Origin: Candidatus Yanofskybacteria bacterium RIFCSPHIGHO2_01_FULL_41_26
GTDB lineage: Bacteria; Patescibacteria; Paceibacteria; 2-02-FULL-40-12; GWA2-44-9
NCBI GenBank assembly: GCA_001794055.1
Contig: MGJB01000017.1
Coordinates: 1 to 64,000 of the forward strand
DNA length: 64,000 bases
Direction of reading: 5' to 3'
Shown here one piece after another: positions 15,444 through 23,810 of the stretch. The translations under genes and the position numbers were made by a program. Numbering within the stretch: position 1 is the first letter of the stretch; the number at the start of each line of letters is the position of its first letter. The notes under the pieces were generated by a model. That model did not search any database, had not been told where the DNA came from, and saw only the letters and a program-made list of their open reading frames with translations.

Positions 15444-16991
15444 ATGCTTGTTTCCAACTTGGCAAACGTTAATTGGTTTAAATCTAAACCCCCGAAAAGT
15501 CCGGCATTAATATTCTTAAATAAAAACGGCGGTAAAATAACTTATTCTTGGGAAGATTACAAACAAAATGCTATTTGGGCCGCTACTGGCCTCAAAGATC
15601 TGGGTGTTAGGGAGAATGATTTCGTTGCCATAATTCCCCTGAATCTGCCGGAATCTTTTTTTGTTCTTTTGGGAATCATGCTTATTGGAGCGATACCGGT
15701 TCCAATTAATCCTCAATTGGTCAGAGAACCAGGCCTAAAAGAGCTCAAATCCATTTTAAACGATTCCAAACCTAAGCTATTTTTAGCAAATTATTGTCTA
15801 GAAAAGTATCTCAAAGAATTAAGTCCGTTTCCCATAGGACTTGTGTTAACAACCGGCAAATTTAGCGATCAAGACAAATCTCCTTCTGGATATCAAAAAA
15901 GGTCAGATCTTCAAAGACTTCTGGTGATGCCTTATACCTCCGGAACTACTGGCGGCCCCAAAGGAGTTATGTTGAGCCACGGCAATATAATCGACAGGGT
16001 TGGAGTAATTACTCAAGTATTAAGAGTAAATCCAAAAGATCGACTTTTATCTTATTTATCTTTGGGCCATATATCAGAATTAATCGCCACATTTTTTAGC
16101 CAAATGAAAGCCGGCTATACGGTTTATTTCACAGAACATGCCATAGAGCTTATTGAGGATAAGAAAAAATTCAAAAAAGCCTTTCCGTCAATTTTGCAAT
16201 CGGTCAAACCGACTGTTTTTCTGGCCGTTCCCAAAGTTTGGCAGAATATTCGAAAAGAAATTGAAGAAAAAACTAAACATATTCCATTTGGATTAGGCGA
16301 TTCCGGTTCAGTTAGAAACCTCCTGGTTAGGCTTATAAAAAATCGCCTTGGCCTAAATAAGACAAGGTGTTTTATAAGCGCCGGTTCAAAAATCGGCCAG
16401 GATGATAAAAACTTTTTTGCTAGCATGGGAATTTATATTGACGATATTTATGGACAGACAGAAACCGGTGGGCCGCTGACAATCAACGGCAAGATTTTGG
16501 GAGATGCCCGAGTGTATCTAGGAGAAGAAAACGAGATCCTAGTTGAAGGACCGAATGTCATGATGGGTTATTATAAAAGACCAAAACAAGAGGGACCCTA
16601 CCACACCGGTGATGTTGGAACTATCGGCCAAGAAGAAAACATTCACTACAACGGCCGGTTGGGTGATGGTTTCAAAAATTCCCAGGGAGAGTTTATTTCT
16701 CCAGGAAAAGTAGAGGAACTTGAAGAAGCAGTCAGAAAAATTGATGGGGTTGAGGAAACAATTGTCTGTGGGGCTGATAAACCTTACAATATAGCTCTTG
16801 TCTTTTCTTCTAGACCTTCCGAGGAACTGCGTTGCAAACTTGAAGCTGAAATTACTCAAATCGGCCAAGGAATGTATAGAATAAGAAAAATTTTATTGCT
16901 TAATTCTGCTGAACTTGAATTTACGCCGACATTGAAAATAAAAAAGAAAGCAATGCTGAAAAAATTCGAAAAAGAAATAAATGAATTGTAA
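15444..16991 (+). CDS. AMP-binding acyl-CoA synthetase-like enzyme
   Basis: 515-residue ANL-superfamily adenylating enzyme. YTSGTTGGPKGVMLSHGN (about 164-181) is the P-loop/A3 motif, DIYGQTETGGP the A5 motif and YHTGDVG the A7 motif; a hinge and small C-terminal domain follow, with a late lysine in PTLKIKKK as candidate catalytic Lys. Best guess is a long-chain fatty-acid-CoA ligase, but the acyl substrate cannot be read from sequence. The start has a good Shine-Dalgarno (AGGAG, 7 bases before ATG). It stands alone, without other lipid genes, and ends in a strong terminator. Confidence 0.85.
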   Translation: MLVSNLANVNWFKSKPPKSPALIFLNKNGGKITYSWEDYKQNAIWAATGLKDLGVRENDFVAIIPLNLPESFFVLLGIMLIGAIPVPINPQLVREPGLKELKSILNDSKPKLFLANYCLEKYLKELSPFPIGLVLTTGKFSDQDKSPSGYQKRSDLQRLLVMPYTSGTTGGPKGVMLSHGNIIDRVGVITQVLRVNPKDRLLSYLSLGHISELIATFFSQMKAGYTVYFTEHAIELIEDKKKFKKAFPSILQSVKPTVFLAVPKVWQNIRKEIEEKTKHIPFGLGDSGSVRNLLVRLIKNRLGLNKTRCFISAGSKIGQDDKNFFASMGIYIDDIYGQTETGGPLTINGKILGDARVYLGEENEILVEGPNVMMGYYKRPKQEGPYHTGDVGTIGQEENIHYNGRLGDGFKNSQGEFISPGKVEELEEAVRKIDGVEETIVCGADKPYNIALVFSSRPSEELRCKLEAEITQIGQGMYRIRKILLLNSAELEFTPTLKIKKKAMLKKFEKEINEL

Positions 16992-17016
16992 GCCCCGAAA
17001 AGGGGTTTTTATTTTT
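16992..17016 (+). terminator. Terminator of the acyl-CoA synthetase-like gene
   Basis: CCCC GAAAA GGGG followed by TTTTTATTTTT, starting 1 base after the stop codon. Confidence 0.9.
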
Positions 17017-17017
17017 C

Positions 17018-17094
17018 TGGCGGGAGTGACGGGACTCGAACCCGCAACCTCTTCCGTGACAGGGAAGCGCTCTAACCAATTGAGCTACACCCCC
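17018..17094 (-). tRNA. tRNA-Asp (anticodon GTC)
   Basis: Minus strand: acceptor GGGGGTG/CACTCCC (one G-U), anticodon stem CTTCC/GGAAG with loop CTGTCAC, T arm GCGGG TTCGAGT CCCGT, discriminator G and encoded CCA. 77 nt. Confidence 0.97.
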
Positions 17095-17164
17095 AAATTT
17101 TTACTCAAAAATCTTACCATATTTTTGGTTAAATTAAAAGTATTTGTATTGATTCAACAAAATT

Positions 17165-18631
17165 TTACCTGTCAAATGATTCTTTTTGAGATGCTGCGGA
17201 TAAACGAATTAGAAAATCTTGAGGATTTTGAGCAATTTTTTTGTGAGCATCATATAATGTTTTCTCTCCGGCGTAACTAACTGCCGAACGAAGATGTCCG
17301 CTGATTCTGTTTATCACGCTAATAATACTGCCAACATAAGGAACCTTAACCGACTGGCCTTCTTGAGGCGTACTTAACGCTTCATCCAGATTATCTGAAT
17401 TAGAATTATCAGCTACGGCTTCCGGCGAGGTCATCCCCCGGTAGATTTTAACTCTTTGTTTTGTTATGGGGTCATCAGTAATAAATCCCGGGCTCTCGTC
17501 AGTACCGGATAACATACTTCCGAGCATAACAGTTGAAGCACCGGCGGCAATTGCCATAAAAATATCTTTGTCATTCTTTATTCCCCCATCGGCAATAATT
17601 GGAATTTTTCCGTTTGTGGCAAGGTATGCTTCTCTTATGGCTTGCATCTGTGGTATACCGGCCCCGACCTCAAGACGAGTCCGGCATCCTCTGCCAGGCC
17701 CGACGCCAACCTTTATGGCATCAGCGCCAAGTTCCATTAAAAATTTAGCCCCTCTTTTCGTGGCCACATTACCGCAAACAACGGGAACATTTTTAAATTT
17801 TGATCTAAAATTTTTAAAAGCCTTTTTAAGAAGATCTGAATCAGCATGAGCCACATCCATTAAAATACAGTCGACACCGGCCCTAAGCAAGGCTTCTGAT
17901 CTGTCCAAATAATCACCTGAAGCGCCAATAGCCGCACCAGCCAAAAGCCGTCCCTTTTTGTCTTTATTTGAGTAGGGTTTTTGTTTAGCAAGCCGAAGAT
18001 CTTTCATTGTTATCAAGCCCTTGATTCTCCTGTTCTTGTCAATTAATGGCAATTTTTCAATTCTATTCTGGAACATAATCCTTTCCGCTTCCTGAATGGA
18101 AATTCTCGACTTAGCCGTCACTAAGTTTTTATACGGAGTCATAAACTCTTCCACCAAATATTCGTTTTTTTCATCATTTCTTAATAAGTCCCGATGAGAC
18201 AATATTCCGGCTAATATTTTTGTACCCGGTTCTTCTTCCAACAATATTCCGCTAACTCCTTTTTTGTTTATTATATTTTTAGCTTCTTTTATCGTGGCTT
18301 TTTTATAAAGCACTATAGGGTTTTCAATAACAAACGAGTGTTGGGTTTTCACGTATTTTACCCTAGCCGCTTCGTCTTCAATGGAACAATTCCGATCAAT
18401 AAAACCAAAACAACCTTCAAGAGAAAGTGTGTTCATCATTTTTTCCCTGGTTACGGTATCCATATTCGCCCCGATAATAGGCATGTTGATGGAAATGCCT
18501 TTTGTGAGTGGCATGGTCAGATTAATTTCTTTCCGGGTTGAGACCGTGCCGTGTTGAGGTCTTAACAAAAAATCATCGAAGGTAGCTCCGTAAAATATTT
18601 CCTCCAGTTTTTTATCTGGATTCGGCACCAA
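17165..18631 (-). CDS. guaB: IMP dehydrogenase / GMP reductase family enzyme with CBS pair
   Basis: 488-residue TIM-barrel enzyme with two CBS domains inserted (about 95-215). IMPDH oxidises IMP to XMP; GMP reductase runs GMP to IMP. N-terminal TFDDFLLRPQHGTV, GVDCILMDVAHADS, GNVATKRGA and MLGSMLSGTDESPG fit the family. The active-site loop reads GVGPGRGCRTRLEVGAG: the catalytic Cys is present but the usual GSICTTR is replaced, so IMPDH versus GMPR is not certain. No ATG is available; the protein starts at TTG (18631) or GTG (18628), 5-8 bases after a GATAAT hexamer, with no Shine-Dalgarno. Confidence 0.85.
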   Translation of the reverse strand: MVPNPDKKLEEIFYGATFDDFLLRPQHGTVSTRKEINLTMPLTKGISINMPIIGANMDTVTREKMMNTLSLEGCFGFIDRNCSIEDEAARVKYVKTQHSFVIENPIVLYKKATIKEAKNIINKKGVSGILLEEEPGTKILAGILSHRDLLRNDEKNEYLVEEFMTPYKNLVTAKSRISIQEAERIMFQNRIEKLPLIDKNRRIKGLITMKDLRLAKQKPYSNKDKKGRLLAGAAIGASGDYLDRSEALLRAGVDCILMDVAHADSDLLKKAFKNFRSKFKNVPVVCGNVATKRGAKFLMELGADAIKVGVGPGRGCRTRLEVGAGIPQMQAIREAYLATNGKIPIIADGGIKNDKDIFMAIAAGASTVMLGSMLSGTDESPGFITDDPITKQRVKIYRGMTSPEAVADNSNSDNLDEALSTPQEGQSVKVPYVGSIISVINRISGHLRSAVSYAGEKTLYDAHKKIAQNPQDFLIRLSAASQKESFDR

Positions 18632-18656
18632 TGTAAATTATCAGAAAAATAGAAAT

Positions 18657-18676
18657 AAAAAAAGGCCGTAAGCCAC
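18657..18676 (-). terminator. Weak terminator after the C39-like gene
   Basis: On the minus strand GGC TTACG GCC followed by seven T. The stem is only 3-4 bp. Confidence 0.45.
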
Positions 18677-18677
18677 T

Positions 18678-19199
18678 TTAATCCCGATAAATTAATCCCC
18701 CGCGCCATCTGGAAATAAATTCTTCCTTGGTTAAAAAATAATTATGGTCATGAACATGGCCATCAGGATCTTGGATATAATATCCGATTATTTCGCCGTC
18801 GGATTCTTGAAAGCCATGAACAATCAACATGTGACTGCTTTGAGATCTGTAAATTGAGACCAGCACCGGCCAACCATTTTTAAGACTGCGATTGACTATC
18901 AAAAGACCGACCCCTTTTTCTTCCGGCGTATAGAAAAATTTCTCGGCATATTTAAGTCCCAGTCCAAAATCTTTAGCCAGTTCTACAATAACCGAATGTT
19001 TCCAACCGACATTTTCAAGATAACCGTCTTTGGCGAATCCCATCTTCACCAAGTCCGTAACCGAGGCATTAAATTTAGAATCGTGAAATTTTAACAGCAT
19101 CCACAATGAGCAGACAGCGCATATCCGATATGACCATTCTGAATCATGTTTTGCGTCATGCTGATTGCAGATCGGAAGTTTTATTTTAATTTCACGCAT
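18678..19199 (-). CDS. C39-like cysteine peptidase-fold protein
   Basis: 173 residues. YRICAVCSLWMLLKF (about 25-39) supplies a Cys at the start of a helix, SSHMLIVHGF (about 121-130) the His, and YYIQDPDG the Asp, the order of C39/C39_2 peptidase-like domains. There is no signal peptide or TM, so it acts in the cytoplasm or is exported by an unseen route. It is coupled to the upstream gene by TAATG; both encode papain-fold candidates, so they may act on the same target. The target is unknown. Confidence 0.65.
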   Translation of the reverse strand: MREIKIKLPICNQHDAKHDSEWSYRICAVCSLWMLLKFHDSKFNASVTDLVKMGFAKDGYLENVGWKHSVIVELAKDFGLGLKYAEKFFYTPEEKGVGLLIVNRSLKNGWPVLVSIYRSQSSHMLIVHGFQESDGEIIGYYIQDPDGHVHDHNYFLTKEEFISRWRGGLIYRD

Positions 19200-19690
19200 T
19201 ATTCGTTATCCAGTTCAGGATGCCAGTAGATTTTTTCTATTTTGCGGGTGCCGTTATACGTATAGTGATGTTTGCAGGGAAAACCGGTACCCTTTGAGTC
19301 GTTGCTTATCGCCATATCGCCACCGACATAAAATCCGTTGTGGGCGTGCATCTTTCCATCGTCATTCCCAAGTTTCTTATCCCAAACTACCACCGTCCCA
19401 GGTTTTAATTCTTTAATTTCATACCAGCCATTTGAGAGCATATCTTTTGTAGTGCTGTCTACGTTAGCATGGATATATTGTATCCATCGAGGTTTCTTAA
19501 AAAATTCCAGCGTTGAGTTTTGAAGATAGAGTATGGCTGAAACCAAAACTCCGCAAGACCACCTGCCGTCATTATAGACATCCTGCATTTCTCCGTCCTT
19601 CTCCACATAAAAATTGCGGAACATCCAATTCTCTCCTTTTGCTGAATTCTCTATTTGAGCGAGATAATTCTTTTTGAACAATAGTTTCAT
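19199..19690 (-). CDS. NlpC/P60- or CHAP-like papain-fold protein
   Basis: About 163 residues from MKLLFKKNYLAQ (a start at 19726 would add 12 and run into the terminator). RWSCGVLVSAILYL places a Cys at a helix start, KPGTVVVWDK is the strand common in CHAP/NlpC folds, and MHAHNGFYVGGDMAISN supplies the His. A peptidase or amidase role is inferred; there is no signal peptide. The stop codon overlaps the next start by one base (TAATG). Confidence 0.55.
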   Translation of the reverse strand: MKLLFKKNYLAQIENSAKGENWMFRNFYVEKDGEMQDVYNDGRWSCGVLVSAILYLQNSTLEFFKKPRWIQYIHANVDSTTKDMLSNGWYEIKELKPGTVVVWDKKLGNDDGKMHAHNGFYVGGDMAISNDSKGTGFPCKHHYTYNGTRKIEKIYWHPELDNE

Positions 19691-19721
19691 TGTTTTAAAA
19701 ATACAAAAAAAGTGACTTCCC

Positions 19722-19751
19722 GTCAAAAAACCGCTTCAGCGGTTTTTTGAC
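19722..19751. terminator. Bidirectional terminator
   Basis: A 14-bp perfect stem GTCAAAAAACCGCT/AGCGGTTTTTTGAC with a 2-base loop and A/T runs on either side. It ends the transcript of the Ig/PKD gene on the minus strand. Confidence 0.9.
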
Positions 19752-19784
19752 ACTACTAACTATTTTCTACTTACTACTTACTAC
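19752..19784. repeat. ACTACTAACT/TACTTACTACT low-complexity repeat
   Basis: ACTACTAACT followed by TACTTACTACTTACTAC. Similar sequence is found in frame inside miaA (3641-3669) and ileS (32532-32566). Confidence 0.6.
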
Positions 19785-21847
19785 TTTGGGGCTATTTCTC
19801 TCCACTTAGGAATTGGTTTTTGAATTATGAGGGGGCCTTTAGTTTTAATGCAAGTTTGGTCGGCATTGTCAGTCGCTGTCAAAGTTACATAATAAGAACC
19901 TTCGGTTACGTAAGTATGCGATGGGTTTTGAGTCGTTGAAGAGCCGCCATCGCCGAATGTCCAACTCCACTCGCGGCCGTTGGAATTGCCATTAAACACC
20001 GTTGTATCGGTAAATTGAACCAATTTATTAAGAGGCGGGCTAGGATTGTTTTGCACCCCGTTAGCAGTCCAAGAAAAATCAACTTGTGGATAGGCATACG
20101 ACGGAGTTTTCCATGAACCCGAACCGCCTCCTCCGCAACCCGGTCCATTGCATGTAGTATAGGAATTTGCCCAACCTGAAATAGCGTCATAACCGCTCCA
20201 AGTTCGCACGCGGGCTTTGTAAGTGGTATTGAATTCCAATACGCCTTGTCCTGTAAAATAAGCACTGGAACCCGAAATTATTTTACCTGTATCCAAAACA
20301 GGGTTATTAAAATTACCCGTATCTGTAATCTGCACCTGATAGGCGCTTTGGGGACTGCCGGCCAAATCTGAATATGACCAGCCTACAGTTACCGCTGATC
20401 CTGAAACACAATAATCCGGTTCAGTTATTGTTATATTTGAAGTTGTCGGAGGAGGAGCTGTAACAGTCACCTGTGCGCTCTGAGTGTCAGAACCATTGCC
20501 GGAACACGTAAGCGTATAAGTATACGTCTTGACCTGATTCAAGGCTCCGGTAGACTGACTCCCTGAAACATTTGGGGTTGTTGAACCTGACCAGTCTCCG
20601 GATTTGGTACACGAACCGGCATTTGTTGAAGTCCAGGAAATAGTTGAGGAACCGCCATAAGCAACCGAGGTTGGGTTGGTACTGATGGACACAGTGGGAG
20701 CTCGTACTGTCACAAGCACAGAAGCATTTACCGCTGAACCATCAAGTCCCTGACAAGTCAGGGTATATGTCGCATTGTTGACAAGAGGACCTGTCGTGTC
20801 TGAACCGGAAGTGGGGTATGAGGCGCCATTTATGGTACAAGAGGTGGTATTGGTTGAACTCCAAGTTACAGTCGAAGCGGTATTGTAATCAATGGGATTT
20901 GGATTGGCGCTGATAGTTGCGGTTGGCGCAGGAGTGTATATAATATTAAAAGTGATTGTATTGCCATTGCTTAAATTAGCAGAACCGGGAGAAATACTTT
21001 TTGTATAGTTACTAAAATTCGTCGCATCAATAGAGTATGCGCCAGTCGGTTTGTTGGTATAGCATGCGCTTGGAGCCGGACCGCTGCTAAACCCGCCATT
21101 CGCCGGCGCAGTTGTCGTCCACCAAGAAGTATTAAAAGGATTGCCGTTTTGATCTTTAGAAATCACACAGACGGTGCCGGCTTGAGGAGCAGTTATAGTA
21201 AAAGTTGAGCTTGACGACCCTCCGGCATTGGCAAAATAAGTATCTGCACCGGTACTTATACCACCTTCCGGGCTCGGAGGATTAGTTGTCTCCCTTCCGG
21301 AGAACACGATTTCATAACGTCCTTCTCCTAAATTGGAAGTGGAAATTTGAAATCCATCAGATCCGTCCTGCCAATTCCTAAATCTGAATGTCCTCTGTAA
21401 AAAAGCTCCTATGCCCTGATATGGATCATCTGTGCAGAATATCGATTTTCCATCATCAATATTTCTATAATCGCTTCCTGAAAACAGATCCGTACCAGTA
21501 ATAACAGTAAAAGAAGAATTATCAACTATGGGCGAACCGTCTTGGTTATACCCCGTGATTTCATATTTGCGGAGGTCATACCTTAAATCTGCTATGTCTC
21601 GGTTCATTTTCTGAGCAATGGCAATAGCACCGTTTGGTTGTTCAACACCATTTGCACATGGAGTTTCGTCGGCTTCAGCCCAAAACTCACCGGTTACAGT
21701 AACATTTTGAGCTTCGCCTTGGTTAAATAAAAGAGGAGTAGTTTCCAGTGCTCCCGAAAAGGCTAGGGATTCATTCTTCAGCAACAAAATTCCGGCAAAC
21801 ATTAAAAAGCCTACAAAAAACACTTTAAATAATCCCTGTTTGTTCAT
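19781..21847 (-). CDS. Secreted Ig-like/PKD multidomain surface protein
   Basis: 688 residues. The N-terminal helix KVFFVGFLMFAGILLL is a signal peptide or anchor. After a unique N-terminal region (about 35-200) come two Ig-like repeats with matching text (PTATISANPNPIDYNTAST and PTVSISTNPTSVAYGGSST, each with a STNxxSC core) between about 300 and 470. A fibronectin-like segment follows, then a PKD domain near 610-675 with WTFGDGGSSTTQNPSHTYV. Such proteins are typical of CPR surfaces and often linked to attachment. No enzymatic motif; binding partner unknown. Confidence 0.85.
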   Translation of the reverse strand: MNKQGLFKVFFVGFLMFAGILLLKNESLAFSGALETTPLLFNQGEAQNVTVTGEFWAEADETPCANGVEQPNGAIAIAQKMNRDIADLRYDLRKYEITGYNQDGSPIVDNSSFTVITGTDLFSGSDYRNIDDGKSIFCTDDPYQGIGAFLQRTFRFRNWQDGSDGFQISTSNLGEGRYEIVFSGRETTNPPSPEGGISTGADTYFANAGGSSSSTFTITAPQAGTVCVISKDQNGNPFNTSWWTTTAPANGGFSSGPAPSACYTNKPTGAYSIDATNFSNYTKSISPGSANLSNGNTITFNIIYTPAPTATISANPNPIDYNTASTVTWSSTNTTSCTINGASYPTSGSDTTGPLVNNATYTLTCQGLDGSAVNASVLVTVRAPTVSISTNPTSVAYGGSSTISWTSTNAGSCTKSGDWSGSTTPNVSGSQSTGALNQVKTYTYTLTCSGNGSDTQSAQVTVTAPPPTTSNITITEPDYCVSGSAVTVGWSYSDLAGSPQSAYQVQITDTGNFNNPVLDTGKIISGSSAYFTGQGVLEFNTTYKARVRTWSGYDAISGWANSYTTCNGPGCGGGGSGSWKTPSYAYPQVDFSWTANGVQNNPSPPLNKLVQFTDTTVFNGNSNGREWSWTFGDGGSSTTQNPSHTYVTEGSYYVTLTATDNADQTCIKTKGPLIIQKPIPKWREIAPK

Positions 21848-21877
21848 TACCTATAATTATAGATCTATTTTAAAAAA

Positions 21878-21914
21878 CAAAAAAGGAGGCAATGCACATA
21901 CGGCATCTGCCTCC
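21878..21914 (-). terminator. Terminator of the GC-rich lipoprotein gene
   Basis: GGAGGCA/TGCCTCC stem extended by inner GATGC/GCAT pairing; on the minus strand TTTTTTG follows. Confidence 0.8.
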
Positions 21915-21919
21915 TGTCC

Positions 21920-22402
21920 TTACTGTTGTATAGTACAGGCGTTCGTCAGGGTGAATCTTGCATATTCACCCCCAAGGTCGCCTGACACCATCTTTGTTAA
22001 CTCGATCATCTCACCGATCAGTAACCTCCTACCGACAATGTGGGAACTACTGGACCCGCCGAAAATGAAGCGCGCGTCATCACGGGCCCACATTTCGTAC
22101 TCTCCTGGGCTGATATTCTCAAACCCAGAGACGCTAATCCAATGGCCGTTCGGCTCGTTGTCCCCCAAACGGACAACGCCGAACGCCTGCCACTGGAATG
22201 CTTGCCCAGTGGCAGTACGCATCTTGATGTCAGGCGTTACGTTTTTAGACGTAAAGTCTGAAATTTCCTGACGGAAATAATGAACGGGTGCAAGCGTGCA
22301 CCTCTTGTTAGGATCCGTTGGTTTCGTCGGCGATCCTCCGCACGCAAGGAGCGTGCCGGACACGACGGCGGCCAAAAAGCCATTCAGCAGATTCTTCGTC
22401 AT
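21920..22402 (-). CDS. GC-rich lipoprotein of unknown function
   Basis: 160 residues. The signal peptide ends in a lipobox (SGTLLAC, Cys about 21) followed by GGSPTKPTDPNKR, so it should be lipid-anchored. The mature domain has VVRLGDNEPNGHWISVSGFE and SPGEYEMWARDDARF; not recognised. Base composition differs sharply from its neighbours (37 of 60 bases G or C in 22141-22200), and its expression signals are unusually canonical (TTGACT/TATAAT promoter and AAGGAGG Shine-Dalgarno), which suggests recent acquisition. Confidence 0.75.
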   Translation of the reverse strand: MTKNLLNGFLAAVVSGTLLACGGSPTKPTDPNKRCTLAPVHYFRQEISDFTSKNVTPDIKMRTATGQAFQWQAFGVVRLGDNEPNGHWISVSGFENISPGEYEMWARDDARFIFGGSSSSHIVGRRLLIGEMIELTKMVSGDLGGEYARFTLTNACTIQQ

Positions 22403-22475
22403 TGTCGCACCCTCCTTTCTTCGGGGTTTGAATTGTCAGGCGGTGCAGCGGAATGCCACACCGGTACATATCTAT

Positions 22476-22505
22476 ATTATAACACTTTTGCTACCATAAA
22501 GTCAA
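22476..22505 (-). promoter_or_regulatory. Consensus sigma-70 promoter of the lipoprotein gene
   Basis: Minus strand: TTGACT, 18 bases, TATAAT. Followed by a leader of about 65 bases and an AAGGAGG ribosome site before the ATG at 22402. Confidence 0.8.
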
Positions 22506-22535
22506 CAGCCAAAAATAAGGGTATTGTTGGCTGTT

Positions 22536-22982
22536 TTAGTAATTTTGGGGAACATCTATTTTATCCACGAGTTGTTCTGTTTTATCGTAGGGTAAGGTCG
22601 AAAAGTATGCCACTATTTTGTCACCAATTTTAATTTCGGATAATTTTATATTTTGGTAACTGAAACCTTTTTTAGAAAGGCTAGACCAGGTATAAAGAGT
22701 TGCGTTACTAGTTATGGCAATTTTCGCCTCATACTTGATAACTGTTTGGCCATCTGTTTTATAAGCAACCGGAGCGGTATAGTATATTTTGTTATTTTCT
22801 ATTTTATCTACCTTACCGCTGACCGAGTATGTTTTAATCTTAATATCATCCGGAGGCAAGACAAGCTTCTCTTGTTCTTGAGTAGTTATGTTTATTTTTA
22901 TGTAATTTAAAAACCAAACCGCCAAAGCCACGACCAAGACAGCAATAATAAAAGTTATTTTCCTTTCCAGGTCTTTTTTCAT
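22536..22982 (-). CDS. Membrane-anchored hypothetical protein
   Basis: 148 residues: one N-terminal TM (about 9-28), then a beta-rich domain with GKVDKIENNKIYYTAPV and SEIKIGDKIVAYF, a pattern like short OB/beta-barrel modules. Not recognised. It is alone between the GC-rich lipoprotein promoter and a terminator on the same strand. Confidence 0.6.
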   Translation of the reverse strand: MKKDLERKITFIIAVLVVALAVWFLNYIKINITTQEQEKLVLPPDDIKIKTYSVSGKVDKIENNKIYYTAPVAYKTDGQTVIKYEAKIAITSNATLYTWSSLSKKGFSYQNIKLSEIKIGDKIVAYFSTLPYDKTEQLVDKIDVPQNY

Positions 22983-23078
22983 TTGTTTTGTGCCTAAAAT
23001 TAAAACAAATACCGGCTAATCATAACTGCTGTATTAATTATAACAGGTTCAGCAAAAAATACTCGCGACTTGTTCACA

Positions 23079-23100
23079 ACAAAACCCGCCTTAGCGGGTT
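23079..23100 (-). terminator. Terminator after the 23110-23808 gene
   Basis: AACCCGC CTTA GCGGGTT stem, followed on the minus strand by TTTGTTG. Confidence 0.75.
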
Positions 23101-23109
23101 TACTGTTTA

Positions 23110-23808
23110 CTAAAATATCTTTATTCCTACGCCGATATAAAGCACGGGTATTAAATTTCTTTCTTTTTTTGAACTTTGAAAATCCAGGTTGCCGTCATCC
23201 GAGAAATAAAACTCATTAACAACAAAACCATTAATTCCAAACCTAGCGCCGCCTTCAAACATCATCGGTCCGGCTTTTCGACTCAAGCCAGTCTCAAAAA
23301 ACAGGCCCGCCAAACCGGTACTTTTGATATCAAAGGGCACATTGGCATTTCTTTCAAGATACACTCTCTCATAAGAAACAAGCTTGTCACCGGAATATTT
23401 AAAGTTGGTGTGCTCAAAACGGGGCGAGGGTTTGCCCCACTCCATGCCTACCCCCGGCTTAAAGTCAAACCATCTTGTTTTGAATTTCCAGAATAACTTT
23501 CCATTAACAAAGTGGCCGTAATTGGAGCTGGAGAAATCTTCTTTTTTGTAGCCAAAGGAGAAACCACTGATAGTTAATCGGTTCCGTGCCATATAATGCT
23601 CAATCCCGATCCAAAAATCATTAAAGCGGTAATTGTTGCCGTAAAGATCGAAATTTCCTCGTATTAATTCTGTTTTAACATAAGTTCCGGAATTTTCTTT
23701 TTGGAAATTCTTATCTTTCGACGAATCATCCTGCGCAAATAACGAGCTACCAAAAAAACCGAACAAAAAGATAATCAAAAACAAACGAGCTTTATTTCTT
23801 AGAGACAT
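23110..23808 (-). CDS. Secreted beta-barrel-like protein
   Basis: 232 residues. The signal peptide (LFLIIFLFGFFGSSLFAQ) is followed by alternating polar/hydrophobic strands rich in aromatic residues and glycine (for example ISGFSFGYKKED, FVNGKLFWKFKTRWFDFKP), and the chain ends VLYIGVGIKIF with a C-terminal Phe. That is the look of an outer-membrane beta-barrel, which is unexpected in a CPR cell thought to have no outer membrane. It starts 2 bases after the lipoprotein gene on the same strand, so the two form an operon. Function unknown. Confidence 0.6.
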   Translation of the reverse strand: MSLRNKARLFLIIFLFGFFGSSLFAQDDSSKDKNFQKENSGTYVKTELIRGNFDLYGNNYRFNDFWIGIEHYMARNRLTISGFSFGYKKEDFSSSNYGHFVNGKLFWKFKTRWFDFKPGVGMEWGKPSPRFEHTNFKYSGDKLVSYERVYLERNANVPFDIKSTGLAGLFFETGLSRKAGPMMFEGGARFGINGFVVNEFYFSDDGNLDFQSSKKERNLIPVLYIGVGIKIF

Positions 23809-23810
23809 GC

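Noticed and set aside
16981..17280. 99-residue plus-strand ORF beginning NCKPRKGVFIFLAGVTGLEP
   Set aside because: It is the reverse complement of tRNA-Asp and its flanks; LAGVTGLEPATSSV is a well-known artefact of tRNA regions.
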